Below the pieces are notes generated by a model, which had not been told where the DNA came from, ran no database searches, and saw nothing but the letters and a program-made list of their open reading frames with translations. From contig NZ_JAAAMG010000023.1 of assembly GCF_010500815.1 (NCBI RefSeq), positions 1 through 64,000 on the forward strand: DNA of 64,000 nucleotides. The letters are read 5' to 3'. Positions 53,395-61,766 of the stretch are shown piece after piece. Position numbers and translations under genes: made by a program. The stretch is from Jiella pacifica (GTDB taxonomy: Bacteria > Pseudomonadota > Alphaproteobacteria > Rhizobiales > Rhizobiaceae). Within the stretch, counting starts at the first letter, position 1. The number at the start of each line of letters is the position of its first letter.

Positions 53395-53775
53395 ATGGAC
53401 AGCGCCTATCTCTTCGGCATCACCTCCCAGCGCAACGCTTGGCTCACCGCCCGTCAGGCGGTCGTCGCCGAGAACGTCGCGAATGCCGATACGCCCGATT
53501 ACAAGACCAAGGACATCGCACCGTTCGAAGACGTGCTGAACCAGGTCGGAATGAAGATGGTCGCCGACAACGAGGCGCACATCGCGATGGGCGGCGGCTA
53601 CGGCGAGGGCGTTGCGCGCACCGGCCAGCAGGACTGGGTGGTGACGACGACCGACAAGGACGTCACGATCGAACAGGAGATGCTCAAGGCCGGCGAGGTC
53701 TCGCGCTCCTATTCGCTGAATACTTCGATCGTCAAAGCCTTCCATCGGATGCTTCTCAACACCGTGAAGGGCTGA
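53395..53775 (+). CDS. flgB: Flagellar basal-body rod protein FlgB
   Basis: FlgB is a proximal rod protein at the MS-ring interface. The 126-residue product has the rod signature ([21 protein letters not shown]) and a C-terminal helix ([20 protein letters not shown]). Its length is normal. It is the first gene of the flgB-flgC-fliE-flgG-flgA-flgI-motE-flgH-fliL-fliP unit; flgC starts five bases after its stop. Confidence 0.95.
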   Translation: MDSAYLFGITSQRNAWLTARQAVVAENVANADTPDYKTKDIAPFEDVLNQVGMKMVADNEAHIAMGGGYGEGVARTGQQDWVVTTTDKDVTIEQEMLKAGEVSRSYSLNTSIVKAFHRMLLNTVKG

Positions 53776-53780
53776 CGCCG

Positions 53781-54197
53781 ATGATCGATCCCATTGTCTC
53801 TTCTCTGAAGATCGCTTCGAGCGGGTTGTCGGCGCAGTCGACGCGCCTGCGCGTCGTCTCGGAAAACATCGCCAATGCCAACACCACCGGCGACGTCGCC
53901 GGCGCCGATCCCTACCAGCGCAAGACGATCACCTTCGCCGCCGAACTCGACCGCCTGAGCGGTGCCGACCTGGTCAAGGTGTCGGACGTCGGTCGCGACC
54001 AGAGCCCCTTCATCGTCGAACACGATCCGGGCAATCCCGCGGCCAACGCCGACGGCTACGTCAAGATGCCGAACGTCAACATGCTGGTCGAGATGGCCGA
54101 CATGCGCGAGGCCAACCGCTCCTACGAGGCCAACCTCCAGGTGGTGAAGCAGGCCCGCGAAATCATCAACATGACCATTGATCTCCTGAGGAGTTGA
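53781..54197 (+). CDS. flgC: Flagellar basal-body rod protein FlgC
   Basis: FlgC is the next rod component. The 138-residue product has the N-terminal signature [19 protein letters not shown] with an inserted GADPYQRK, and the C-terminal motif [23 protein letters not shown]. The start ATG 53781 gives the family's usual length. It ends two bases before the fliE start. Confidence 0.95.
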   Translation: MIDPIVSSLKIASSGLSAQSTRLRVVSENIANANTTGDVAGADPYQRKTITFAAELDRLSGADLVKVSDVGRDQSPFIVEHDPGNPAANADGYVKMPNVNMLVEMADMREANRSYEANLQVVKQAREIINMTIDLLRS

Positions 54198-54199
54198 CC

Positions 54200-54514
54200 A
54201 TGATCCCAGCAATTGGATCGGCCCTTCCGAGGGTCGAACTCTCCCCGAGCACCAGTTTCGTCACCGGCGGCGTTGCCCCGGGGGGCGTGGAGACCGGCAA
54301 GAGCTTTGGCGCCGTCCTGACCCAGCTCGCCTCCGACGCCGTGTCGACGGTGAAGACCGCCGAGGCGACCTCGATCAAGGGCGTCAACGGCGAATCGTCG
54401 ACCCAGGCCGTCGTCGAGGCGGTGATGAACGCCGAACGGACCCTGCAGACGGCGATCGCCGTCCGCGACAAGGCGGTCGCCGCCTATCTCGAACTCTCGC
54501 GCATGTCGATCTGA
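54200..54514 (+). CDS. fliE: Flagellar hook-basal body protein FliE
   Basis: FliE joins the MS ring to the rod. The 104-residue protein has the C-terminal family block AVVEAVMNAERTLQTAIAVRDKAVAAYLEL and an Ala/Ser/Thr-rich N-terminal half. GAGGAGTTGACC leads into ATG 54200; the TTG at 54194 is a less likely start. A 150-bp gap follows before flgG, the largest inside the operon. Confidence 0.92.
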   Translation: MIPAIGSALPRVELSPSTSFVTGGVAPGGVETGKSFGAVLTQLASDAVSTVKTAEATSIKGVNGESSTQAVVEAVMNAERTLQTAIAVRDKAVAAYLELSRMSI

Positions 54515-54664
54515 CGCCGCCGAGGCGTGCCGGACCGGGGCGCCGCGGGCAAAGCCCGGCGACAAGGCCTGCGACGAGGCGAAGCCGGCTTTTGCCGGAT
54601 CCATCATCGCCGATCCCACGATCGCCACCGGCATCGCGGGCAATAACCAGAAACGGAGTATCCG

Positions 54665-55453
54665 ATGCGCGCCCTAGCGATCGCAGCCACCGGCATGAAC
54701 GCCCAGCAGACCAATGTCGAGGTCATCGCGAACAACATCGCGAACATCAACACGACCGGCTTCAAGCGGGCGAGGGCCGAGTTCACGGATCTGCTCTATC
54801 AGGTCGAGCGGATGCAGGGCGTGCCCAACCGGGGCGGCGAAGGCGTCGTTCCGGAAGGCGCGCAGCTCGGCCTCGGCGTCCGCCTCGCGGCGATCCGCAC
54901 CGTGCATCTGCAGGGAACGCTGAACCAGACCGGCAACCGGCTCGATCTTGCCATCAACGGCAATGGCTGGTTCCAGGTGCAGGGCCCGGGCGGCGAAACG
55001 CTCTATACCCGTGACGGCGCCTTCAACACCAATGCCAACGGCCAGCTCGTCACCCTCGACGGTTTCGCCGTGGACCCGGGCATCACTGTTCCGGCCAACA
55101 CCACCGAGGTGACGGTCAATGCCAGCGGCGAGGTCTACGCCACGATCGACGGCCAGGTCGCCCCGCAGCTGCTCGGCCAGCTGACCATCTCGACCTTTCC
55201 GAACGACGCGGGTCTGGCCGCCCAGGGCGGCAACCTCTTCCGCGAGACCATCGCCTCCGGCGCGCCGGTGGCGGGCGTCGCGGGCGAGCAGGGTTACGGC
55301 ACGATCAACCAGGGCTACCTTGAGGATTCGAACGTCGACCCGGTCAAGGAGATCTCCGAGCTGATCTCCGCCCAGCGCGCCTACGAGATGAACTCCAAGG
55401 TAATCACCGCCGCCGACGAAATGTCGAGCGTCGTCTCCAAGGGCATGCGTTAA
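54665..55453 (+). CDS. flgG: Flagellar distal rod protein FlgG
   Basis: FlgG forms the distal rod. The 262-residue protein has the family start [20 protein letters not shown], the signature [21 protein letters not shown], the [14 protein letters not shown] region and the C-terminal [28 protein letters not shown]. The length is normal. It ends four bases before flgA. Confidence 0.96.
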   Translation: MRALAIAATGMNAQQTNVEVIANNIANINTTGFKRARAEFTDLLYQVERMQGVPNRGGEGVVPEGAQLGLGVRLAAIRTVHLQGTLNQTGNRLDLAINGNGWFQVQGPGGETLYTRDGAFNTNANGQLVTLDGFAVDPGITVPANTTEVTVNASGEVYATIDGQVAPQLLGQLTISTFPNDAGLAAQGGNLFRETIASGAPVAGVAGEQGYGTINQGYLEDSNVDPVKEISELISAQRAYEMNSKVITAADEMSSVVSKGMR

Positions 55454-55457
55454 GGTC

Positions 55458-55946
55458 ATGGCTCTCGGCTCCCGTTCGCTCTCACGCCTCGTCGTGCGGT
55501 TCGGCAGGATCGCGGGCCTCGGCCTAGCGACCAGCCTCGCCGGTCCGCTCGCCGCAGCCGAACTGACGCTGCCGGTGCCGTCCGCGATCATCTATCCCGG
55601 CCAAGGCATCGTCGAACGGGGCCTTTCGACCGGCGACTTCATCGTCAAGGACGACAAGGTCGGCCTCTTCGTCCTCGAGGAGAGGATGCTGGAAGGCATG
55701 GTCGCCAAGCGTACGCTCCTGCCCGGCAACGCCATCCGCGTGACCGACATCTCGCTGCCCGATCTCGTCACCGCCGGGTCTCAGGTCACGCTGGTCTACC
55801 GCGAGACGGGTCTCTTCATCACCGGCCTCGGCACGGCCCTTCGCTCCGGCGCCATGGGCGATGCGGTCACGGCCCGCAACCTCGACAGCGGCATCGTCGT
55901 CTCGGGCGTCGTCGAAGCCGATGGAACGATCAGGATCGAGGAATGA
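55458..55946 (+). CDS. flgA: Flagellar P-ring assembly chaperone FlgA
   Basis: FlgA helps assemble the P ring in the periplasm. The 162-residue product has an export signal (to about residue 34, LAAAE) and a SAF-type domain: PGQGIVERGLSTGDFIV, AKRTLLPGNAIRVTDIS, QVTLVYRETGLFITGLGTAL and AMGDAVTARNLDSGIVVSG. It is shorter than enterobacterial FlgA, as is common in rhizobia. Its end overlaps flgI by four bases (ATGA). Confidence 0.92.
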   Translation: MALGSRSLSRLVVRFGRIAGLGLATSLAGPLAAAELTLPVPSAIIYPGQGIVERGLSTGDFIVKDDKVGLFVLEERMLEGMVAKRTLLPGNAIRVTDISLPDLVTAGSQVTLVYRETGLFITGLGTALRSGAMGDAVTARNLDSGIVVSGVVEADGTIRIEE

Positions 55947-57142
55947 GACCTCTGCGTATCATCGGGCTCGTTCTCGCCCTTGCCGGCCTCGTCCCGCAGG
56001 CGCTTGCCGCCGACATGGTCGCGAGCCGCGGGATGCTGCCCGGCCACGGCGCGAACGAACCCTTCCGTCCTGTCCGCGGCGATCCCGATTCGGCTGTCGG
56101 CACCGTCCGGATCAAGGACATCACCGCGGTTCGGGGCGTCAGGGCGAACCAGCTCGTCGGCTACGGCCTCGTCGTCGGCCTGCAGGGTACCGGCGATTCC
56201 ATGCGCAACTCGCCGTTCACCGAGCAATCGCTGCAGTCGATGCTCGATCGGATGGGCGTCAACATCCGCTCGCAGAGCGCCAGGGGCAAGAACGTCGCCG
56301 CCGTCACGGTGACGGCGGAACTGCCGCCCTTCATCGGCACCGGCCAGCGCATCGACGTGACGGTGTCCTCGCTGGGCGATGCCTCCTCGCTGATGGGCGG
56401 AACGCTGGTCATGACGCCGCTCTACGGCGCCGATGGCGAAATCTACGCCGTCGCCCAGGGGCCACTGGCGGTCAGCGGCTTCACCTCGGAGGGCGACAGC
56501 GAAAAGCTGACGCAAGGTGTACCGACGACGGGACGAATCCCCAACGGCGCCCTCGTCGAACGCGAGGTGCCCGGGTCCTTCAACGACGACGGCAAGCTCG
56601 CCTACGAGCTGTTCAATCCCGACTTCAAGACGGCGATCCGCATCGTCGATGTCATCAACGACTATGCGGTCAAGCGCTGGGGCGTTGCCGTCGCCCAGGA
56701 GGAAGATCTTCGCACGGTGCATCTGCATCGGCCGAAGAAGGTCTCCGCCCCGCGGTTTCTCGCCGAACTCGGCGACCTGCGGGTCGCCCCGGACCAACCG
56801 GCGCGCGTCGTCATCGACGAACGAACGGGAACGGTGGTGATCGGCAAGGACGTCCAGATCTCCACGGTGGCGCTCACCCACGGCAATCTGACGGTCCGCG
56901 TCAGCGAGATGCCTTCGGTCTCCCAGCCGGCGCCGCTCTCGGACGGCCAGACGGTGGTGACGTCGGAGACCCTCGTCGAGGTCCAGCAGGATGGCGGCAA
57001 CTTTGCCTATGTCGGCGGCGCCGACCTCGAAACGGTCGTTCGCGGCCTCAACCGAATCGGTCTGAAACCGACGGGGATCATCGCGGTCCTCCAGGCGGTC
57101 AAGACGGCCGGTGCCCTTCAGGCGGAACTGGTGGTGCAATGA
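55943..57142 (+). CDS. flgI: Flagellar P-ring protein FlgI
   Basis: FlgI builds the periplasmic P ring around the rod. The 399-residue protein has a signal peptide (LRIIGLVLALAGLVPQALA), the core IKDITAVRGVRANQLVGYGL, VVGLQGTGDSMRNSPFT and the ring regions containing RIVIDERTGTVVIGKDVQIS. The region around residues 20-45 is a short extra stretch before the core. It overlaps the next gene by four bases. Confidence 0.96.
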   Translation: MRPLRIIGLVLALAGLVPQALAADMVASRGMLPGHGANEPFRPVRGDPDSAVGTVRIKDITAVRGVRANQLVGYGLVVGLQGTGDSMRNSPFTEQSLQSMLDRMGVNIRSQSARGKNVAAVTVTAELPPFIGTGQRIDVTVSSLGDASSLMGGTLVMTPLYGADGEIYAVAQGPLAVSGFTSEGDSEKLTQGVPTTGRIPNGALVEREVPGSFNDDGKLAYELFNPDFKTAIRIVDVINDYAVKRWGVAVAQEEDLRTVHLHRPKKVSAPRFLAELGDLRVAPDQPARVVIDERTGTVVIGKDVQISTVALTHGNLTVRVSEMPSVSQPAPLSDGQTVVTSETLVEVQQDGGNFAYVGGADLETVVRGLNRIGLKPTGIIAVLQAVKTAGALQAELVVQ

Positions 57143-57729
57143 TGCGAGGCGATACGAAGACGAGCGGATTGCGGGCGGTCCTGACGATCTGCGCCGTTCT
57201 CATCCCGGCAACGACCGCGATGGCGGCAGGCGGCGAAGCGAAGCCCGCCGACAAGCCGGTGATCCCGCCGCAGGAACTCCGGGTCATCGACGAGAACGGC
57301 AATCCTGTCGCCGGCCCGGCGCCGGCGACGGAGGTGGAGAAATACTGCCTCAACATCGCCGACCGGGCCCAGGAGAAGCGCTATTCCCTGCAGCAGGCGA
57401 AGCTGAAGGAAATCGAGGTCGAAGTCGGCAAGCAGATCGACGAGCTCGATCGCCGGCGTGCCGACTACAAGGAGTGGCTTGCCGAGCGCCGGAAGTTCCT
57501 CGACAGCGCCTCCGGCGTCGTCGTCGACATCTATGCCAGCATGGACGCCAGCTCCGCGGCCGGACAGCTCGCCAAGCTCGATCGCGACGCGGCCGCCTCG
57601 GTCCTCGTCAAGCTCAAGGCGCGCCAGGCCAGCTCGATCCTCAGCGAGATGGACGCCAATACCGCGGCGGAGATCGCCGGACGCATCGTGCAGAAGACCG
57701 CTGCCGGCACCAACGCGCCGCCGGCGTAG
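57139..57729 (+). CDS. motE: MotE-type periplasmic motility protein
   Basis: In rhizobia MotE is a periplasmic chaperone for the motility protein MotC. The 196-residue protein has a signal peptide (AVLTICAVLIPATTAMA), a Pro-rich linker and a cysteine near KYCLNIADRA. A coiled coil (KLKEIEVEVGKQIDELDRRRADY) and a C-terminal MgtE-N-like domain (DRDAAASVLVKLKARQASSIL) follow. The two start codons 57139 and 57142 are adjacent. It sits between flgI and flgH, the usual rhizobial place. motC was not found in this window. Confidence 0.85.
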   Translation: MMRGDTKTSGLRAVLTICAVLIPATTAMAAGGEAKPADKPVIPPQELRVIDENGNPVAGPAPATEVEKYCLNIADRAQEKRYSLQQAKLKEIEVEVGKQIDELDRRRADYKEWLAERRKFLDSASGVVVDIYASMDASSAAGQLAKLDRDAAASVLVKLKARQASSILSEMDANTAAEIAGRIVQKTAAGTNAPPA

Positions 57730-57740
57730 GAGAGGCGTAA

Positions 57741-58451
57741 GTGACGAAAAGTCTAGTCGCAGTCGTGGCGCTCGTCGCCCTTGCCGGATGTTCGACCACC
57801 AAGGAGGACGCGTTGCGCGAGCCCGGCCTGTCGCCGGTCGGCAGCGGGCTGTACGAATACCCGCCGGTGGCGATCCAGCCGGCGGCATTTCCGGCTGCGG
57901 GGCCGCGCACGCCGCATTCGCTGTGGAGCGACGATCGCGCCACCTTCTACCAGGACCCGCGCGCTCTCGACGTCGGCGACATCGTCACGGTGAAGATCGA
58001 GATCAGCGACCAGGCGAAGCTCGACAACAATTCGAAGCGCTCGCGCACCTCCGACATCGGAGCCTCGCTCGGGCTCGGCGGTTTCTTCGGCACCTGGGTG
58101 TTGCCGGACGTCGACGCCTCGCTTTCGGCGGACGACAAGTCGGCGGCCGAGGGCAAGGGAGCGGTCGACCGGTCGGAGAAGATCAACCTTTCCGTCGCGG
58201 CGGTCGTCACCCAGAAACTGCCGAACGGCAACCTCTTCATCGCCGGCCAGCAGGAAGTCCGGGTGAACTTCGAGGTCCGGGTGCTGTCGATCGCCGGCAT
58301 CATCAGGCCGCGCGACATCCTGCCGAACAACACCATCGACTACGACAAGATCGCCGAAGCACGCATCTCCTACGGCGGCCGCGGCCGTCTGACGGAAGTG
58401 CAGCAGCCGGGATGGGGCCAGCAGGTCTACGACATCGTCGCCCCCTACTGA
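57741..58451 (+). CDS. flgH: Flagellar L-ring lipoprotein FlgH
   Basis: FlgH forms the outer-membrane L ring. The 236-residue protein has a lipoprotein signal with lipobox LAGC (Cys17 or nearby). The ring domain contains SLWSDDRATFYQDPRALDVGDI, VAAVVTQKLPNGNLFIAGQQEVRVN and the C-terminal VLSIAGIIRPRDILPNNTI. The start is GTG, with GGAGAGG upstream. A large hairpin follows its stop. Confidence 0.95.
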   Translation: MTKSLVAVVALVALAGCSTTKEDALREPGLSPVGSGLYEYPPVAIQPAAFPAAGPRTPHSLWSDDRATFYQDPRALDVGDIVTVKIEISDQAKLDNNSKRSRTSDIGASLGLGGFFGTWVLPDVDASLSADDKSAAEGKGAVDRSEKINLSVAAVVTQKLPNGNLFIAGQQEVRVNFEVRVLSIAGIIRPRDILPNNTIDYDKIAEARISYGGRGRLTEVQQPGWGQQVYDIVAPY

Positions 58452-58472
58452 CGATCGTCCGGTCACTTCTTC

Positions 58473-58514
58473 GCGAAACCGCCGGCGGGACCTTCGTTCC
58501 GTCGGCGGTTTCGC
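58473..58514. other. Perfect 12-pair hairpin between flgH and fliL
   Basis: GCGAAACCGCCG at 58473-58484 pairs exactly with CGGCGGTTTCGC at 58503-58514, and the inner bases add a further imperfect stem closed by CTTC. No T run follows. It lies 21 bases after the flgH stop in a 196-bp gap before fliL. It may reduce read-through or mark an RNA processing or stabilising site within the operon. Confidence 0.6.
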
Positions 58515-58647
58515 GTCGCCTCGGCGCCTGCGGGCCGGTTCCGCAAGTCTCGCGATAGCGAGCCGGTTTATCGCAAGGTCGAGCGGTCGGGACGGCGGAT
58601 CATGACGATGCCGAGGCGGACCGTGAGTCAGAGAAGGGCTTTGCTCG

Positions 58648-59190
58648 ATGGCCGAGGCCGACATCCCCGAACTTGACGAAGGCGGCAAGAAGAAGGGCGG
58701 CATGATGCCGACCATCATCGCCGTCACGGTGGTGACGCTGATCGCAGCCGGCGCCGGCAGCGGCATCGGAATGATGCTGACGTCGAGCGCCCCGGCGCCT
58801 GTAGCCCCCGCTCCTGCACCGGAGCCCGACGCGCACAAGGAGGGCGAGGACCACGGTGAGGCGAAGTCGGACATCGAAACGGCGCACGAAGAGATGGTCC
58901 CGCTGCAGCTGATCGAGCTGAAGCCGGTCCTGACCAACATCTATTCGCCCGAGGACGCCTGGCTCCGCATCGAGGCCTCTCTCGTCGTCAAGCAGGACGG
59001 CACCCTCAACGGCGAGGTTCTCGCCGCCGAGGTCGAAGCCGACACCCTGGCGTTTCTGAGGTCGGTCCAGCTGGCGCAGGTCGAGGGGTCGCGGGGCCTC
59101 CTGCATCTTCGCGACGATCTGCGCGAACGGGCCAAGCTGCGTTCCACCGCGGTCGTCGACTATCTCATCCGCACCATGGTGGCCGAATGA
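58648..59190 (+). CDS. fliL: Flagellar basal body-associated protein FliL
   Basis: FliL is a membrane protein that supports stator function. The 180-residue protein has an N-terminal cytoplasmic stretch and one transmembrane helix (MPTIIAVTVVTLIAAGAGSG). A Pro/Ala/Glu-rich linker and the periplasmic FliL domain (ELKPVLTNIYSPEDAWLRIEASL) follow. Its stop overlaps the fliP start by four bases. Confidence 0.93.
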   Translation: MAEADIPELDEGGKKKGGMMPTIIAVTVVTLIAAGAGSGIGMMLTSSAPAPVAPAPAPEPDAHKEGEDHGEAKSDIETAHEEMVPLQLIELKPVLTNIYSPEDAWLRIEASLVVKQDGTLNGEVLAAEVEADTLAFLRSVQLAQVEGSRGLLHLRDDLRERAKLRSTAVVDYLIRTMVAE

Positions 59191-59975
59191 AACGCGGCCT
59201 CCTCGCCCTCGGGCTCGCCGGCCTCGTCCTTCTCCTGGCGGCCCATCCGAGCTTTGCGCAGGCGTCGAGCAACGTCGCTCAGACGCTCTCCGATCTCCTC
59301 CCGGAAGGCGACGCCTCGGTCTCCGGCCGAATCATCCAGCTTTTCGGCATCGTCACGGTGCTGTCCGTCGCGCCCGGTCTTCTGGTGATGGTCACGTCCT
59401 TCACGCGCATCGTCATCGCCCTGTCGATCCTCAGGAGCGGCCTCGGCCTGCAGACGACGCCGGCCAACCTCATCCTGATCTCGCTCTCTCTGTTCATGAC
59501 CTTCTTCGTCATGGCGCCGACCTTCGACAAGGCGTGGCGCGACGGGCTGCAGCCGATGCTGGAGAACCAGATCACCGAGGAAGAGGCGTTCTACCGCATC
59601 TCCGAACCGTTCAAGGAGTTCATGCTCACCCAGGTGAGGGCCTCGGACCTGGCGCTGTTCGACGATCTCGCCTCGACGAACAGCCGCGACCGGGTCGAAC
59701 CGGAAGAGCAGGGGGCAGCCGACGAGCGCGACGTCGATCTGCGCATCCTCATCCCCGCTTTCATGATCTCCGAGCTGCGTCGGGGCTTCGAGATCGGGTT
59801 CCTGATCGTTCTTCCCTTCCTCGTCATCGACATGATCGTCGCGACCCTGACCATGTCCATGGGCATGATGATGCTGCCGCCGACGGTCATCTCGCTTCCG
59901 TTCAAGATCTTGTTCTTTGTCCTGATCGATGGCTGGAACATGCTTGTCGGGTCGCTGGTGAGATCGTTCTTTTAG
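59187..59975 (+). CDS. fliP: Flagellar export gate protein FliP
   Basis: FliP is the core of the flagellar type III export channel. The 262-residue protein has a cleavable signal peptide (residues 1 to about 26), VLSVAPGLLVMVTSFTRIVI, LRSGLGLQTTPANLILISL, LIPAFMISELRRGFEIGFLI and the terminal PFKILFFVLIDGW block. It is the last gene of the flgB operon in the window; fliQ and fliR do not follow. Its stop is about 145 bases before the first flagellin gene. Confidence 0.96.
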   Translation: MKRGLLALGLAGLVLLLAAHPSFAQASSNVAQTLSDLLPEGDASVSGRIIQLFGIVTVLSVAPGLLVMVTSFTRIVIALSILRSGLGLQTTPANLILISLSLFMTFFVMAPTFDKAWRDGLQPMLENQITEEEAFYRISEPFKEFMLTQVRASDLALFDDLASTNSRDRVEPEEQGAADERDVDLRILIPAFMISELRRGFEIGFLIVLPFLVIDMIVATLTMSMGMMMLPPTVISLPFKILFFVLIDGWNMLVGSLVRSFF

Positions 59976-60000
59976 CGTAACAATACTCGGGTTGACTGCT

Positions 60001-60034
60001 TTAACCGGCGTTTAACGTTAACGAACTAGGTTAA
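60001..60034 (+). promoter_or_regulatory. CtrA-type TTAA-N7-TTAA site before flagellin 1
   Basis: TTAA at 60001 and 60012 are separated by exactly seven bases, the known CtrA recognition pattern of alphaproteobacteria. Further TTAA cores follow at 60018 and 60031. The cluster lies 86-119 bases upstream of the first flagellin start codon. Since CtrA controls flagellar genes in many alphaproteobacteria, direct control is a reasonable inference. Confidence 0.5.
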
Positions 60035-60119
60035 GGCAATCGGCGCCGGCATGAAGCGAGGGCCTTTAGAGGCGGCAGGATCCAATGAGCGGACGACCTG
60101 CCCGTAAAGGTTGACTAGT

Positions 60120-61394
60120 ATGACGAGTATCATCACCAACGTCGCGGCAATGACGGCCCTGCAGACGCTCCAGCACACCAATGCGATGCTGGAAGAGACC
60201 CAGAACAGGATTTCCACCGGCTATCGGGTTTCGGAAGCCAAGGACAACGCCGCCTACTGGTCGATCGCGACCACCATGCGCTCGGACAACAGCGCGATGT
60301 CCGCCGTTGTCGACTCCCTCGGCATCGGTGCTGCGATCGTCGACACCGGCTACACCGCCCTGTCATCGGCCAAGGACGTTCTGTCCGAGATCAAGGCGAA
60401 ACTGACCACCGCCACCTCCGACGGCGTCGACCGGAGCAAGATCCAGGCCGAGATCGACGCACTACAGGACCAGCTGAAGACGATCTCCGACTCGGCTTCG
60501 TTCTCGGGCCAGAACTGGCTTTCGAACACCGATGCGGTGGCGCCGGTCAAGCAGATCATCTCGTCGCTTTCCCGCGGCGCCGATGGGACGCTTTCGGTCG
60601 GGTCGATCTCTGTGGATACGAATGGCATCCGCATGTACGCTGCGGGCGCAGGTCTGATGGACAGTGTCATCGACATCGACCAATTCGATGGCGCGCTCGG
60701 CACGGCGACGGTCGAGACCACCGCGATCGACTTTGCCAATACCGACGACAAGATCTCATTCTCGGTGTCGCAGAACGGTAATGCGGCCCGCACGGTCGAG
60801 ATTACCCAGACCACCCTGGCTGCTGCCGGTCTCAGCGATACGACGATCCGTTCGAGCGCCGATCTGAAATTGGTTTACGAGCAGGCCCTCTCGGATGCTG
60901 GCATCACGGGCATCGACGTCTCCATCGGCGCTGCTGGCGAGTTGAGCTTCAAGTCGCTCGAGAGCTTCTCTGTGACCAACGCGGCGACGGCGGGTACGTC
61001 TGCCATCGCCATCACCGACATGGGTCTCGTGGCGACCGACACCACTGCCGCGCCTGGGGGCGCCTTCTCGGTCAGCGTCGATGCCATCAACATCACCTCG
61101 GTCGATTCCGATGAGATCCAAGCCTACATCAAGGTCGTGGACGAGGCGCTGTCGAATGTTACCTCGGCTGCCGCAAGCCTCGGCGCCGTGCAGAACCGCA
61201 TCGACCTGCAGCAGGAATTCGTCTCCAAGCTGATGGACACGATCGATCAGGGTGTCGGCACGCTGGTCGATGCTGACATGACCGAGGAGTCGACCCGCCT
61301 GAAGGCGCTGCAGACCCAGCAGCAGCTCGGCGTCCAGGCCCTGTCGATCGCCAATTCCTCCAGCCAGGCGATCATGCAGCTCTTCCAGAACTGA
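60120..61394 (+). CDS. Flagellin 1
   Basis: This 424-residue flagellin has the conserved N-terminal D0/D1 region (TALQTLQHTNAMLEETQNRI, STGYRVSEAKDNAAYWSIAT) and the C-terminal D0/D1 (VQNRIDLQQEFVSKLMDTID, ALQTQQQLGVQALSIANSSS). A variable middle rich in Asp, Thr and Ala lies between. There is no signal peptide, as expected for type III export. Its N- and C-terminal parts resemble flagellins 2 and 3 but its leader does not. The start is ATG 60120, with AAAGG about nine bases upstream; a TTG at 60111 is an alternative. Confidence 0.96.
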   Translation: MTSIITNVAAMTALQTLQHTNAMLEETQNRISTGYRVSEAKDNAAYWSIATTMRSDNSAMSAVVDSLGIGAAIVDTGYTALSSAKDVLSEIKAKLTTATSDGVDRSKIQAEIDALQDQLKTISDSASFSGQNWLSNTDAVAPVKQIISSLSRGADGTLSVGSISVDTNGIRMYAAGAGLMDSVIDIDQFDGALGTATVETTAIDFANTDDKISFSVSQNGNAARTVEITQTTLAAAGLSDTTIRSSADLKLVYEQALSDAGITGIDVSIGAAGELSFKSLESFSVTNAATAGTSAIAITDMGLVATDTTAAPGGAFSVSVDAINITSVDSDEIQAYIKVVDEALSNVTSAAASLGAVQNRIDLQQEFVSKLMDTIDQGVGTLVDADMTEESTRLKALQTQQQLGVQALSIANSSSQAIMQLFQN

Positions 61395-61424
61395 TCCCTC
61401 TCCACTCAGCTTCGATCGAAAGAA

Positions 61425-61455
61425 GGGCCGCCCGTCTGGGCGGCCCTTTTCTTTT
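61425..61455 (+). terminator. Rho-independent terminator of flagellin 1
   Basis: GGGCCGCCC and GGGCGGCCC form a nine-pair stem with GTCT as loop, followed by TTTTCTTTT. It lies 31 bases after the flagellin 1 stop. This is one of the clearest terminators in the window. Confidence 0.92.
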
Positions 61456-61511
61456 GTGGGTCGGTCTCCTGGGAGTTATCTGGCCGTTCGACGATGGCAG
61501 TTGACGACAAT

Positions 61512-61567
61512 TTAACCACGTTGCTTCGGCAGGAATTAACCACACCAATTCCACGAAAGTTAACCAT
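61512..61567 (+). promoter_or_regulatory. Three TTAACCA boxes at 24-bp spacing before flagellin 2
   Basis: TTAACCAC at 61512, TTAACCAC at 61536 and TTAACCAT at 61560 are direct repeats exactly 24 bases apart. TTAACCAT is a described CtrA half-site in Caulobacter. TTAA cores follow at 61579 and 61610. The array lies about 200 bases upstream of the start codon, before the conserved leader. Even helical phasing suggests cooperative binding by one regulator. Confidence 0.55.
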
Positions 61568-61636
61568 AAGAATTAGTCTTAAGAGTCGAGCCGATATTGG
61601 CGCGCCCAATTAACGTCTCCGAAGGCATCGCGGCTG

Positions 61637-61766
61637 CATGTTGTGGGCATAGCGGAGTGGCAAGACGCAAACAAAAGCGGCCACCGGCATGATGCCCTTT
61701 CGCTATCCCGGCCGATCCGGATTGTCCCAAAAATTCGATGTACTTGCGTATGGGACGCTTATTCTT
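61637..61766 (+). promoter_or_regulatory. Conserved long leader of flagellin 2
   Basis: The 130 bases before flagellin 2 resemble those before flagellin 3 (63403-63521). The core block at 61686-61725 matches 63451-63490 at 38 of 40 positions and includes GGCATGATGCC and CCCGGCCGATCCGGATTGT. The shared TTGCGTATGG lies nearer the start codon. Coding potential in the leader is not conserved. A structured 5' UTR bound by a flagellin translation regulator such as FlbT is a plausible reading. Confidence 0.55.

Noticed and set aside
61689-61766. N-terminal extension of flagellin 2 (26 residues)
   Set aside because: The equivalent leader of flagellin 3 does not keep the frame; the flagellin family starts at the MTSI codon.
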